A stretch of DNA of 62,351 bases, taken from assembly GCF_004335995.1 (NCBI RefSeq), contig NZ_PSZP01000003.1:1-62351 (forward strand), in the 5' to 3' direction. The stretch comes from Mycoplasma todarodis (GTDB lineage: Bacteria > Bacillota_I > Bacilli_A > Mycoplasmatales > Metamycoplasmataceae). The position numbers and the translations under genes were made by a program. Under the pieces are notes generated by a model, which made no database searches, was not told the origin of the DNA, and saw nothing but the letters and a program-made list of their open reading frames with translations. Shown here piece by piece: positions 18,629-30,430 of the stretch (its first letter is position 1; every line of letters begins with the position of its first letter).

Positions 18629-21612
18629 TATTTACCTCCGTTACTTTGAATAAAGTTTTTGTACATTAATAGATACATTCCTGATGATCAAGAGAAACCT
18701 TTCGCATTTAGCCCTTTACCAGTTAGAGGATTATAGTTCTCTCTAATTGGAGCACCTTCCATTAACCCGTCAGCATGTCTATATAGTTTATCAACCATAT
18801 ATGTTGCTTCGTTGTGGAATCCACTTCTTTCAAGACCTTGAACACCGAAGTAAGCTTGATCTAATCAAACTGGACCACGTCAGTATTGATCTGGTTCAAA
18901 TTTCTCATTATTTTTAGCTGCTGTTGGGAATGGCATGTATGTGTTGAATCCTTGTGGATCCATTATGAAATCTCTAACTTTTGAAGCATGATCTGATGTA
19001 GCTGCTTTTGCTCATAGAGGAATAAATCCTTCTGGACCAGCTCCACGATTTGAAAGTAACATATCTTGACTTTCGTCACGTTTATTATTGCTTCCAAGTT
19101 TTCATTTTAAATCATAGAAGAACCCTGATTTTTTATCATACATTTTGTCATTAATATAGTTACCTAAGAAGTTAAGGTCATTTTTGAATGCTTTAATATC
19201 ACCTTCAAATGATTTACCGAATCCTCTCATGATGTTTTTAGTTTTATCAAAACTGTGAACTTGAGCAAGTCTATCTTCAATACCTGGTTTTACAAGGTAT
19301 TTGTAAGTTTTAGAATTTTTGTCATTTCCAGCTAATTCACTATATTTAACACCCATATCTTTAAGTCTTTCAGCAAGTTGAATCATGTATCTTTTTTCTG
19401 CATACATGTATGAGTTTAAGTCAACTGATTCTTGTTGGATAACATATCCATTAGCTGTACCGTCTTTATTTCTTTGAATTGTATATTCAAGACCGTTATC
19501 GAAGTTTTTCGCATCTTGGTCTTTTGGTGATGAACCGTTTGAGTCGAATCTAGGAGCATTATCCATTCCTGATTCTCAAGCAACGGCTGTTGTAATTGTT
19601 TGTTTAGAGTTATTTACTCATCCACCTGAACCATCGAAGATAGTTCCTCCGTATTCATTAACACCATTATGATCACCATCTCTATTTGAGTATCATCATG
19701 CGTGGTAAGCAGCAATTCTGTTATACATGAATTTACCGAAGTTAACAGCTAATTCTCTGTATGTTTTACCTGTATGAGGATCTTTATCATTTGGATCTAA
19801 TTTATCCATAATTGTATTAATAACGTTATTAACCGCTCATGCTGATAGAGGAGGTTTTGTATCACGTCAGTTTGTTTCGCCTTGTTCATAAGCAACAAGG
19901 TCAGGAATCATACCAACATCATTTTTCGCTCTAACTTTTGAGTAGTTTCATAGTTTTTTAGATTCTGGATCTTGAGTAACTTGATAATCGTACATAACTT
20001 TAACGTTATCGATAGCAAGCTTAGGATCGAAGTTAACTTCGGCTGTTGCTTGTTTTCAAGTATCTCATGATCAGAATTCATTAAATCATTGGATTGATAA
20101 TGATGGAGTAACACCTTGGTGTTCAAGCATACCAGCATTACCTCTTCAGTTGTTTACTAGAGTTTCCATTGCTTTAACAGCAACTTTTTGATAATCAAAG
20201 TTTTTATTTGGATCATTCCCAATTAAGTTTTTAATATATCTTTCTCATCTATCAACTGATTTTTGGAATAGTTTGTCAGCTTCTTTAACATTTTCTAATG
20301 CTTCACCAGCAGAACCTTTACCAAATATTTGACCAACAACAGTTTCACCTTCGTTATCACCGTGTTTTTCATATTTGAACCCTAATCTTTCTTCAGCTGT
20401 AAATGTAAATGAAGTACCTACATACATGTGATTTGAAGAATTAGCACCAACTATGAATGGTTTTTTAAGTGTTGCTTCGTAACTTTTATCGCCAGTTGTG
20501 ATGTTAACATCTTGACCAAATTTCATGTTTCATTGTCATTCGTCTGAATGTCCAAGGAAGTTACCACTACCATTTGGTTTATTAAATTTAATTGTCATTG
20601 TGTTTTTCATCACTTTTTCTTGTGAAGCATCTGCAATAGGTGTTAAATCTGATGCAGTTGCTGTAGAAGTTTTATAAGTATATTTATCAACACCATTTGT
20701 TGTTGTTTTAGTTACTTCAGCAAGTTTCACTTCAGCTGCATGATTCTTAAAGTAATTTAAATTATTTACTTTAGCAACAGATCATGTGTGGTCTGTATCA
20801 GGAGCATGCCCATTTTTACCTTCTGCAAGAATGTATTTAGAGCTACCAGTTTTTGAAGAAAGATCATTTTTAGCTCAAGCACTCTTGATATAGTAAAGAG
20901 CTTTTCCTGCACCTTTTCCTGAAAGGATTTGACCGAATTTGTTACGTTTAAATGCATTTTCAGTAACTTTTGCATTTTTATTCATTGTAGTTTGAATAGC
21001 ATTTTTAGCACCTGGGAATGTTTCCCCGTGTCAAGAAAGCTTGAATGCTTTTTTACTTGATGATTTATTAACAATATTATATTTTACGTATGATGTTTTA
21101 TTTTGGACAAAACGTAAGTTTAGTTGAACTGTAAAGTCATCGAATTCAAATTCTTGTCACAGCCCACCTGGGTATTGCTTAATATGAACTTTATTTTTAG
21201 GGAGTGTTCCAAAAGGTCTTTTAACTTCAGAATCTTCAACGATATTTCCTTTTTTGTCAATATCATATTCTGAAACTTGAAGAATATCTAAAGATTTACC
21301 AATTGATCTTGGATATTCTTTACGAACGATAAGAGGTTGAGTGAATCCACCTCAGAAACCTTTTGATTCGTAATCTGGGAGAGCAAAAGCGTGTCATGAA
21401 CCTAAATCAGCAAATGGTGCAATTCTTGATTCATATTGAGATTCCCCATAGTTAACAGGAACCCCCATGTTATCAATAAGATTCTCAAATTTAGAGATTT
21501 TAGTTCCGTTGTTTTTCTCAGCATTTTTCTCTGCTACCGCAACGAATATTGCACCTGATGCTGCGACTGTACCGGCTGCCAAACCTAGTGTTGCCATTGT
21601 TTTTAATTTCAT
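18628..21612 (-). CDS. Glycoside hydrolase family 63-like glucosidase, membrane-anchored
   Basis: 994 residues. An N-terminal hydrophobic segment (about 5-27) without a lipobox Cys acts as signal anchor, so the enzyme is probably outside. The C-terminal half has an (alpha/alpha)6 GH63 pattern: FWSWDTWKQA near residue 516 (likely general acid Asp), AWESGMDNAPRF near 679, GPVWLDQAYFG near 914 and ENYNPLTGKGLNAKGFSW near 957. GH63 enzymes release alpha-linked glucose (eukaryotic glucosidase I; E. coli YgjK). The ATG overlaps the EIIBC stop (TAATG), so it is coupled to the glucose-type permease: outside hydrolysis, then uptake. Many TGA Trp codons. Confidence 0.88.
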
Positions 21613-23642
21613 TATGCTACCGCCTTTTTAACTTGCGAATCTTCTGTCTCATTCGCCTTTTTTTCCATATATTCTTTAATATTTGTTTTAATAATATCTG
21701 CTTCTCCACCGAATATTGATTGAGTACCGTTACCACTTATAATTACGGCTACGGCACCTAACCCTTTAAGTGTTTCACTTTGCACTTTTTCAGGGTTTTT
21801 AACTGCAACTCTTAATCTTGTTGCACAAGCATCAACGTTTTCAAGGTTATCCATACCACCAAGACCTTGAATAATGTCTAATGTTCTTTGTCCGCCTGGT
21901 ACACCTTCGCTATCGCCTGGTTCCCCGCCAACGGCTCCATTTTTACCACGAACATCTGCTTTTGTATATAGTTTCAATTCTCCAGTTGTTCTTCCTGGTA
22001 ATTGAATATCTTTTCATTTGATGATGAAGTAGAATAGTGTTGCTTCAACAACAGCGTATCCAATACCTTCAATTGGTACAAGTCATCATCTTGTGTCATG
22101 ACCGTTCAATGAAGGGATAATACCGAAGATAATTCAGTCAAGCATTCCTCCTGAGAATGTCATACCAATCTTAATTCCTGTAACATTTGCCAATAAGTAT
22201 GATGATGCAAAGATAGGAACATGTACTAAGTAGTATAGTGCTGGTGATACAAATAAGAATGTAAATTCTAGTGGTTCTGTAATACCAGTTAAGAATGATG
22301 TAAGTGCAGCTGAGAAGTAGATACCCATTGCTGCTTTTCTGTTTTGTTTAGGAACAGTTAATCACATAGCAATCGCAACCGCTGGAAGTGCAAACATCAT
22401 GATTGCAAATTCTCCTGATTGGAATCTACCAATGTGTAGTCCTGAAGCTCATACATCTTGAACTTTTAATTTACCATCTGCTAGAACGGCCATCATTCCT
22501 GATTGGTCCCCTTGTGCAGTTAGTGTTGTTGCTGATTTAACATCGCTGGCTGACATAAAGTCTGAGATTTGTCCCCCTGCTGATGTTCATCATAGTGGTG
22601 CATAGAATACGTGGTGTAATCCGAATGGGATTAATGAACGTTTTGCTATACCGAATACAAATGAATCTAATCCTAATGGAAGAGTTCCTGATCATTTACC
22701 AAATTCTGTTAACAGGTTACCAAATCCTGGTCATAGAATAATAAATAATGCTGATAGTGGTAATACCGCGATAAATGCAATAATTGGAACGGCTCTAACA
22801 CCACCAAAGAATGCAATAAATTTTGGTAATTGAATTTTGTAGAATTTATTGTAGATAGTTGCCACTAACGCACCTACTGCAATACCACCAAATACACCAG
22901 TATTTAGTGATCCACCGAAGCTACCCATACCTGTTTGGGCACCGATTCCAAGAACTGGAGTAACAATTGAAGGTGTAACTCCAAGAGCTCCTTTTCAGAA
23001 TCATAGATCGTATGTAAGTGGTGCTTTTTCAATTGATTTAGCATCAAATACAGTAATATCTGAAGGGTTAATTGTTGAACCAAATCTTGCTGTTAGATCT
23101 TGTGCAAGAACGTCCTTCATACCGATATGGTGAGCACCGAATCCACCAACTGTAACACCAGTTGTTTGATATGGTGGAATGTACCCTTGGTTTCTCATAG
23201 TGAATGCAAAGTTGTGGAAGTCAGTATTTGCAACACCAGTTATTGATGAACCATTATTCGGGAATCTTTTTCAATTTAATTTAAAGTCTGCAATTATTCT
23301 TCACTCGGTTACTCCGTGTTTCATAAATGCAGCCATGAACATATTGAATACCAATCATGCGATAATAGCTGTTAGACCTGCAACCCCAGCATCCTTAGTG
23401 AATGCTATAGCTACTGAAACAGCAAATAACGCCGGAAGATTTTGGAATGGTATATTCCCAGTTGTTCTTAAGACACGACCAACTCATCAAATTCCAGAAT
23501 ATTCCATTGATTGTCCAACTATTGTTGTACCAACACCAAGGAACAGTCCAGCTACCGGTAGTAATGCAATCGGTAACATGAACGCTTTTGAAAGTTTTGA
23601 TAAAGAAGCCATCGCCTTAGCTTTCTTTTGTTTTCACGACAT
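21612..23642 (-). CDS. PTS EIIBC, glucose/glucoside-type permease
   Basis: 676 residues. An EIIC membrane domain (about residues 10-545) with [13 protein letters not shown] and [13 protein letters not shown]; then EIIB with [11 protein letters not shown] (phosphorylated Cys near residue 605). There is a Gly/Glu-rich linker between the domains. No EIIA domain; it is supplied by the fourth gene of the operon. It imports and phosphorylates a glucose-class sugar. GGAAA lies before the start at 23642. First gene of the operon. Confidence 0.92.
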
Positions 23643-23663
23643 ATTTTCCTTTCATAAAATAAA

Positions 23664-23676
23664 CAGTTTTTCACTG
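23664..23676. promoter_or_regulatory. Inverted repeat in the PTS operon leader
   Basis: CAGT-TTTTC-ACTG, about 22-35 bases before the permease ATG and just downstream of a TATATT -10 candidate. A possible site for the adjacent RpiR regulator; arms are only 4 bp. Confidence 0.35.
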
Positions 23677-23715
23677 CAATATAATTATGCTTTAGGACTT
23701 CGTGCTATGATGACC

Positions 23716-23740
23716 AAAAAAATAGCACGGTCGTGCTATT
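23716..23740 (-). terminator. Terminator of the RpiR gene, stop codon inside
   Basis: Perfect 9-bp stem AATAGCACG/CGTGCTATT followed by seven T on the minus strand. The TAG at 23736-23738 is part of the stem. Confidence 0.9.
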
Positions 23741-24500
23741 TGCTTTTGACTGCTATTCATTTTTCTCAAATTACCATTCCAACATGCCTCATTAATTCTT
23801 TTTTAAGTAAACTTTTATACTCATAATCTTCAAAATAACTTAATGAAGGCACGGAAATATTGATATGTGATAAATCTTCAATTTCTTTATTACCATCAAT
23901 ATTAATCGAAATAACTTTTACTCCTAGCGCTCTTGCTCTTTGTGCTGCACGTATACATTCTTCTTTACCTTCTGGACAAGAAAGTATAACTGCTATACTT
24001 CTTGGATTCAATAGTCCAAAAAACTCCTCTAAGAAATAAGTATGCGTAGCAAATAAACCTGAAGCCGTAAAATTCCATGTTAAATATTGAGCTATATTTC
24101 CAGACATTCTGTGACCATAAAATATAAAGGTCTTATCTTTGTCTAGTAATAGTTCAACAATTTCTTCCATTGCTTTTTGATTTTTTTCAGATGCTATTGT
24201 TTTCTGTGAATTAATTATTTCTAAGTTGATTTTTTCTTGAAGTGAATCTATTGATATCCTTGATAGAATACGTTGCTCAAATATAATAGAGTTAACAAAT
24301 TCAACCCATGAAATAAATCCTGCTTTTTTAATGAACCTTGAAACCGACGAATGATTACATGGTACTAAATTAGCAATTTCAGTTGCTGACATTTTGTGAA
24401 CTTTCTTTGCGTTTTTCATGATCACTTCATGTATTAATAAATCAGTATTAGAAAATTTAATTTCAGAAGAAATAGCCCTGCTTAATTTCCTTAGTGACAA
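23736..24500 (-). CDS. RpiR family regulator (HTH + SIS domain)
   Basis: 254 residues. N-terminal RpiR helix-turn-helix with KMSATEIANLVPCNHSSVSRF (about 36-56); C-terminal SIS sugar-phosphate domain with FYGHRMSGN near 127 and ILSCPEGKEE near 172. Probably senses a sugar phosphate and controls the PTS-GH63 operon just downstream. A TTG start is required: it is 6 bases after GAGGAGG and no ATG/GTG in frame is near. A perfect palindrome spans the start. It ends with a strong terminator, separate from the PTS operon. Confidence 0.88.
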
Positions 24501-24508
24501 GTGTCACC
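24495..24508. promoter_or_regulatory. Perfect palindrome over the rpiR start codon
   Basis: GTGACA-CT-TGTCAC (minus strand) covers the TTG start and touches the Shine-Dalgarno. It may be a DNA operator for autoregulation or an RNA hairpin that hides the start. Confidence 0.5.
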
Positions 24509-24606
24509 TCCTCAATTAATTTACCCCTTTAAAAACGGGTGCATATTAATTATTACACATATTTTTATTTATTAACATTCAATTTTAATAAAATATTCTG
24601 AAAATA

Positions 24607-24642
24607 TTTTCAAAAAAAGCAACACCCTTTTATAGTGTGCTA
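24607..24642 (-). terminator. Terminator of the MAGa7180-type nuclease gene
   Basis: AGCACAC / GTGTTGCT imperfect hairpin, then seven T on the minus strand. The stop TAA (24630-24632) lies in the loop. Confidence 0.65.
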
Positions 24643-25463
24643 ATATCAATTTTTCCTTGTATAAGTCATTTTTCTTGCAATTCTTTTCATTCTTGTTCAT
24701 CACGACAAAGTAGGAAATCGATTAGATCTTTATCTCTTCTTTCGTCATATTGTGGAGATACTCCAGCAGATGTATATTTTCTATATCAAGTTTTAACCGT
24801 ATTAATATCATCTTCTACTTGTGTTCTATTAATTCTAAATGGTCATGTTTTTGTTTTACGTTCTTGGATTGGATATAACTCAGGTAAAGCGTAATCTTCT
24901 TCCTCTAAAAATGTACCAACAATAGCGTAAGTTTCTAACCCCATTAGATATGTATAAAGTTGTGCTTGTTTTAAGTAAGCTTCAGGAACACCAAAACGTT
25001 TTCATTGTTCGAGTTTTTTAGCTCCAGCAGTTTTAACCTCAATAACAACGTTACCAGGTTGAGCAAGTCCATCTGGAAGTCCTCCGATGATATCATCTTT
25101 ACCCGCAAAATAATCGTAGTTATATTCTTTAGCATCGAAACCTTGAACTGATTGAACTCCTGGTTGTGATCTTATTAAATCAAGAACTTTAGGTTCAACA
25201 GCAACCCCAGCATTAATATACTTTTTATTTAAAATCGGCATATCCAATCAAGACATTCTAGCGAATGCTTTAAATGGTGATTTAAATTGATCTGTTTCTA
25301 AAACATCACCAACTGATGAACCACCCATTTTTTTAAATCCAAATCTCCCTCATAAATTTTTATTTTTTAGTTTTTCGTGGAAGTTTGGTAGCAATTTCAA
25401 TACTTTTTGTTCTGTATCTAGAGAGTACTCTCTTCCGTTATAAAAGTGTCTTTTAATATTCAT
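24630..25463 (-). CDS. PD-(D/E)XK nuclease, MAGa7180-type
   Basis: 277 residues. The catalytic signature GGLPDGLAQPGNVVIEVKTAG (Asp near residue 126, Glu-x-Lys near 135-137) and the following KQAQLYTYLMGL helix fit the YqaJ/RecB-like exonuclease group; I recall mycoplasma proteins of this type being called MAGa7180 family. It probably degrades or trims DNA, in recombination or nucleotide scavenging; no partner recombinase lies next to it. TATAAT sits 6 bases before ATG, with no Shine-Dalgarno. Two TGA codons are Trp. Confidence 0.8.
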
Positions 25464-25622
25464 AGTTTTATTATACCTTTTAACTTGGCAACAAGATTGA
25501 TATTATAAAAAAGTTCATTTAATTAGGTGCGTTGTTTTGAAACTTAAATTCTTATAACTCTATTGTTGTTAAATACTCATAATAAAGCATTATAATTTCA
25601 TAAAGAAAGTCAAGGTGAGAAG

Positions 25623-27098
25623 ATGAGAAGAACACAAACAATAGAAATTAACAAAATAAAACAGCCTCAGGCCCCAACCAAAAAATCAATATTAGTGCTT
25701 TATACACTTCAAGTGCTTATTGAAATATTTGCTGTTGCTTTAACAATAGGTCTCGTGTATAGCAAGGTAGGAAGTATATCAGCTGGACTTATAACTTTCA
25801 TGGGTGGAATTATATTCGCTATCTCTGGTACATTTGGTTTAGCAACCATAGTATCAGTGCCTGTAAAGAATACACACTCTTATAAAGCGCATGTCGCCGC
25901 ATTTATAATGGTTCTAATTTGTACAATTGGAATCTTAGTGTCTCTAAAATCTCCTTTATATGGTGTTATATCTTATACAACACTGTTTGTACTAATACCT
26001 TTTCAAATTGGTCTTATATTATTCGAACATTTTCATTGAAAAAAAATGAAAGGTGTTTCTAAGGGGATTTCATTAACAATCTTCATTCTTACAATCATCA
26101 TTTCTTTATGAATGCTATTAACTTCTATAATATTCCCAATATTATGAATATTTATTAAGCGTCCTTCACTTGAAAAAAGTAAAAGCGAAAATATAATTGC
26201 AACAGCTGAGTTAGATAAGAAACAAGGTTATGCACCATTTGCTTCAAGATGAAGTGAAGAACCTAAAAAATCACCAGCAACATTTAAGATAGATGAGAAT
26301 GTAACGAACATCTATGAATGAGCTCCTAAAGCGGATCCAATTAAGAAACATGATAACTTAGTATTATTCGTTCATGGGCTGAATGGAACTCGTTACACAG
26401 CAATGAGATACGCACAAATCTTCTATAACAATATTAAAGCAACTGATAGTTCAAACAATGTAATCAATAATAATGAGAAATACAAAATGCTTTCATTCGA
26501 TATGCGTGGTTTTGGAGCTAATAGAGACCTTCATAGAACATATGCACTAAAGGAGGCTGATGACTTAAATAATGCTTTTAAAGCAGTTATTAAACAATAC
26601 TCACCAGCACATCTTCTTATATATGGTATTTCGAATGGTGCAGCAAGTACAATTTCATTTGCTACAAAATATCAAAGAACAATTAATGAATCAAAAACAG
26701 ATGTAAGATTAATTGAAGAATCAGGTTATACATCACCAAGAGCTGAACTGGCAGCTATGACAGATCAATTTAAAGTACCACATCAAATAACAATGCCACA
26801 AGCTTTCCCTTTATATAGATTACTTACAGGTACATATTGAGGTAAAAGAGATTTCCTAGAAGAAATTAATAAAGTTAAACAACCACTAATGATTATCCAT
26901 GGTGAAAAAGATTTCATCGTTCCACCTTCAATGGGTCACAACCTTTGAAATAAAAGACAAGAAAATAAATCACTTAAGACTTCAGCACTATTTATGGAAA
27001 AAGCTGGACATGTTAAAGTAGGTAGAGAATTCATTCCACAATTCATCAATGGTATAAATAAATTCCTTCGTGAAGATTATGGTAAAACAACAATTTAG
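25623..27098 (+). CDS. Membrane-anchored alpha/beta hydrolase
   Basis: 491 residues. Residues 25-180 hold about four to five TM segments; residues 215-491 are an alpha/beta-hydrolase with oxyanion VHGLNG (about 248), nucleophile elbow YGISNGAAS (about 338), HGEKDFIVPP (acid, about 433) and EKAGHVKVG (His, about 463). Resembles BAAT/serine aminopeptidase-like esterases; likely acts on acyl esters at the membrane. Shine-Dalgarno AAGGTGAG precedes the start. Monocistronic with its own terminator. Confidence 0.85.
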
Positions 27099-27112
27099 CT
27101 TGTTGTTTTTTT
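27084..27112 (+). terminator. Terminator of the alpha/beta hydrolase gene
   Basis: AACAACAA/TTGTTGTT perfect stem with the TAG in its loop, then a T-run. Confidence 0.88.
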
Positions 27113-27118
27113 GTTGCA

Positions 27119-27199
27119 TAAAAAAATGGAGCCGAAGCTCCGTGTTAAGTAGGTGAGAATACCTAGGCAAGCCTAGGCGGTTACTACCTTCAATAACAC
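27119..27199 (-). ncRNA. Candidate structured small RNA of about 80 nt
   Basis: No ORF. On the minus strand a consensus-like promoter (TTGACT at 27234-27229, 16-base spacer, TATAAT at 27212-27207) starts about 7 bases before 27199. The RNA would have an outer stem GTGTTA/TAACAC (27199-27194 with 27147-27142), a central hairpin CCTAGG-CTTG-CCTAGG, and end in a textbook terminator GGAGC-TTCG-GCTCC plus seven T. It lacks the GGAAGCAG loop of SRP RNA. I do not recognise it. Confidence 0.65.
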
Positions 27200-27344
27200 T
27201 TATATTATTATATATGTTTTTATTTAAAAGTCAATCAAATACAATTTTTTATTTTATAAATTTCTTTTGTTTAAGGTTGCTCCATGGTTTCTGTACTGTG
27301 ATTTTCCCATAAAATAAATTGCATATGCCTAAATTATTAGGAAT

Positions 27345-27368
27345 AAAAAAGTAGTCAAAACTACTTTT
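27345..27368 (-). terminator. Terminator after the 27372-29309 gene
   Basis: AAAAGTAG/CTACTTTT hairpin and T-run on the minus strand. Confidence 0.88.
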
Positions 27369-27371
27369 AAA

Positions 27372-29309
27372 TTATCTTTCAATTATGTACATACCATTTT
27401 CTATTTTAAGATGATCTTTTTTGTTTCATCCAAAGTGTTTAAGGATGTCTTCTGCATATTCTTTATGTCTAAAAGCGTACACTTCAGCTTTGTCGATATT
27501 ATTTCAACTAGCTCCATTAGTTTTCTTCTCATAAATTTTTGCATATTCAATTGTTCATTTATAAATCCCATCATTTTCAATATTATTTTGAATACTATCA
27601 AAGTTCTGTTCGACATATCATTTTCTACCTAACATAGTTACGAATAGGTCACCATGGAATAATTCTCTGTGTTGACTCGCATTCATTAGTGAGTGATTAT
27701 CTTTTCCATTGATACCCATGATAAATGCCGGAACATCTGAATAAACCTTTTTATCCTTGTATTTTTCTAATGTTTTTCACTCATTATTTTTAACTCATTT
27801 ATAATTTTGAGCTACACTAGTTGAAGGGTTTGTAGAGAAATATCTTGGCTCAGATTTATGGAATACAGTTATAGCAGGGAATGTTATAACCATTGGTATT
27901 AGTGCTAACGATTTTCAAGTGAACTTCTCAGCTGGATACGTTTCATATAAGAATAGTGAGAATAAAACCAAAACAATTGAAGCGGCGGGGTCTACTGTTC
28001 TTAAAAGAATGTAACGAGGTACTCTTGGAGATATTTTAATTAATACATAATATGCTGCACAAATAACCACAAATGCCAACCCTATTTTTATCCAAGAAGT
28101 CAATTCTTTTTTTCATAGTGCATCTAAGATCATTCACATAACCATTGGCACACCTCATAAATAAGGGTCAACAACCATTTTTGTGATTATCCCTTGAATA
28201 CTTGACGTTCTATCGAATTTATATGCTATTGCAATCATTAGCAACAGACCTATTGCTGTTAATACTAATGAGGAGATAAGTTTAAACTTTTTAGTAACTT
28301 TATATAGTTCTTTACGCTCTTTGCCTTTGAAGATTATTTTATTTACCTTTAGTAAGAAACCATCATGCTCTGAATCTTTTATTATCGGTGTGTATGAGAG
28401 GAAAAACAACGGAGACATGATTAATGGAATAATCATAAGCTTCTCGCTCATGTTTGCTAAAGTCATAACAAAGACCACCGTAACCATAATCGAAATAATT
28501 ATTGAATCAATAAATTCTTTTAATGTAAATCTTCTCTTCATAAAAACATATACTAATGAGATTGGAGCGAGCAATAGTGAAGAGAATGAAAATATTCCAA
28601 ATGCAAGTGGTGCAAGTAAGAACATTTTTGTATTCTTCCTCATTGCGACCAAAATAATAGTCACAAGAGAAACAATAACTCAGTTAACGGAAGAAGTTAC
28701 AAAAGGAAGCGAAAGTGCAAATGTTATTGAAATTATCATTATTACCACCAATGAAAATAACCCTTGTTCTTTTCTTGCATCATCCATTATTTTGAAAATG
28801 GCTGTTGAGAATATCGAAATAACAATAACATCACCACCTATAGAAAATACATCGACAGGTCTTGGGAACATTGCAGCAAAACTATAAAATGAAGGCAAGT
28901 TATAAACTGGATCTGTATTATCGTTTGAATTGCGCTTAATAAAGTTTGAAGTTTCCGCATAAGCCAAAGCATCTGTGTTCATTCTTGTAAATCACATTCT
29001 AATAAAGAATATTATTGCCATAGACATGTAAAGAGGCGCTATTCATTTTAAAGTTTTAACTAAATTTTGTATATTGAATTTTTTTAGCTTTATAGACTTG
29101 TATATTAAGAAAGAATATAGAGTGATATAACCTAATGAAAATATAGTGGTAATTAATTTAATGTTAATAGTGAATGAATTTGTAACATTGATGAACAAAA
29201 ACATAGATATAAAAGAAACTATATATACTGATATTATATGTTGTTTATCTCATAATAGAGAAACCATTAATGGCATTAACAATGTTGATATTATTAGTAA
29301 AATAAGCAT
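27372..29309 (-). CDS. Polytopic membrane protein, GT-C-like, paralogue 1
   Basis: 645 residues with at least 12 hydrophobic segments over residues 1-490 and a soluble C-terminal domain (about 500-645) with KKVYSDVPAFIMG and GRKWYVEQNFDS. The first long loop has RMNTDALAYAETSNFIKR. This plan (many TMs, acidic first loop, C-terminal globular domain) matches GT-C glycosyltransferases using lipid-linked sugars; the family is not certain. Paralogues at 33947-36082 and 43681-45624. TATAAT ends 6 bases before the ATG. Last gene of the compact left half of the glycopolymer locus. Confidence 0.75.
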
Positions 29310-29327
29310 AAAAAAATTATACCTTGT

Positions 29328-30395
29328 TTAAACAAAAATATAACTTTCTAATATTTCTATGTATTTATCAAAGGAATAATATTCTTTGATATCTTGAACT
29401 TGTTTTTTTGTAGGTAAATTAGCATCAATAGCTTTTTTAAGTTGTTCTACAAATTCCTCTTTATTTTCAGCGATATACATAATATCTTTAAGTTTAGGAT
29501 CATAAGAATCTCACGAAGGTGCACTAACTAATAAATTACCGGCACAAGCTGATTCAATCATTGATAAACTATAACCTTCTATTGAACCTGTATGTAAACC
29601 AATTTTAGAATTTGCAAGAACTTCTAATGCATTATCAGTTCTACCCATGTATTTTAGATTCTTTGGCTTTTCTAATGACTCTCAAGTTTTTCTATAGTCA
29701 TCAGCAATATTTCCATAAATATAAATATCTTCTTCTATTTCTTTAGCTGCATCAACTATTCAATCTATATTTTTTATATAAGCAACTCTACCCATAAAAG
29801 TAATATCTTTTCTCTTTGGATTCAGCGGAGCCATCTTTCCATTTAAGAAATTAGGAATAAATTTGAATTCAACATCCTTAAATTTTTCATTTAATATTTT
29901 TTCCGTTTTAGGATCTAAACAAACAACTCTTTTAATTTTCTTGTTAATTGTGCGCTTTTGAAGATTTATTAATTTACCCATAAGTGCTCCACCACCATAT
30001 TGGTGATGCATATATAGAGTTGTTTTTTCTTTGTTTTTCTTCGATAATCATTTTAAGATCATTGGATTTTGAACTATGATTACATCTCTATCTTCTAACG
30101 CTTTATTTAAACGTTTTTTTGTTGCTAGTCCAACAGGGAATATTGTAGTAGCTACTCTTCAAAGAAAAAGCGGAGATAAACTAAACTTATTAGTGCTTGT
30201 TTCTTTATTTTTTCTTAAAGTAGTTTGCTCCACTTTTTTATCAACAGAATAAGGGGAATTGATAACTGGTTGATCAAGTCCAATCCTAATAACATCATGT
30301 CCTTTAGCTGCTCAATGATTAGCTAAAGTTGTAGACATTCTTGAAAGTCCACCAGTTCCACCAAGTGAATAATGTAATATTGCTATTTTTTTCAT
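29328..30395 (-). CDS. GT4 family glycosyltransferase
   Basis: 355 residues, GT-B fold. Glycine-rich GGTGGLSR near residue 12, FMGRVAYIKNIDW at about 195 (start of the nucleotide-sugar domain) and HTGSIEGYSLSMIES near 275 with the E-x7-E motif of retaining GT4 enzymes. It transfers a hexose from an NDP-sugar to a growing glycan or glycolipid in the cytoplasm. TATAAT lies 6 bases before ATG. The next gene begins 18 bases after its stop, with its own promoter between. Confidence 0.88.
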
Positions 30396-30430
30396 AGTCT
30401 AATTATATATTTAAAAATAAAAAATGAGCA

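Noticed and set aside
23179-23826. 215-codon plus-strand ORF
   Set aside because: Lies opposite the EIIC and RpiR genes and has no family features; a shadow ORF.
27119-27199. SRP (4.5S) RNA
   Set aside because: Size fits, but the conserved GGAA apical loop and GGAAGCAG segment are absent.
28321-28887. 188-codon plus-strand ORF
   Set aside because: Antisense to the TM-rich 27372-29309 gene; Asn/Thr/Ile repeats typical of a shadow frame.
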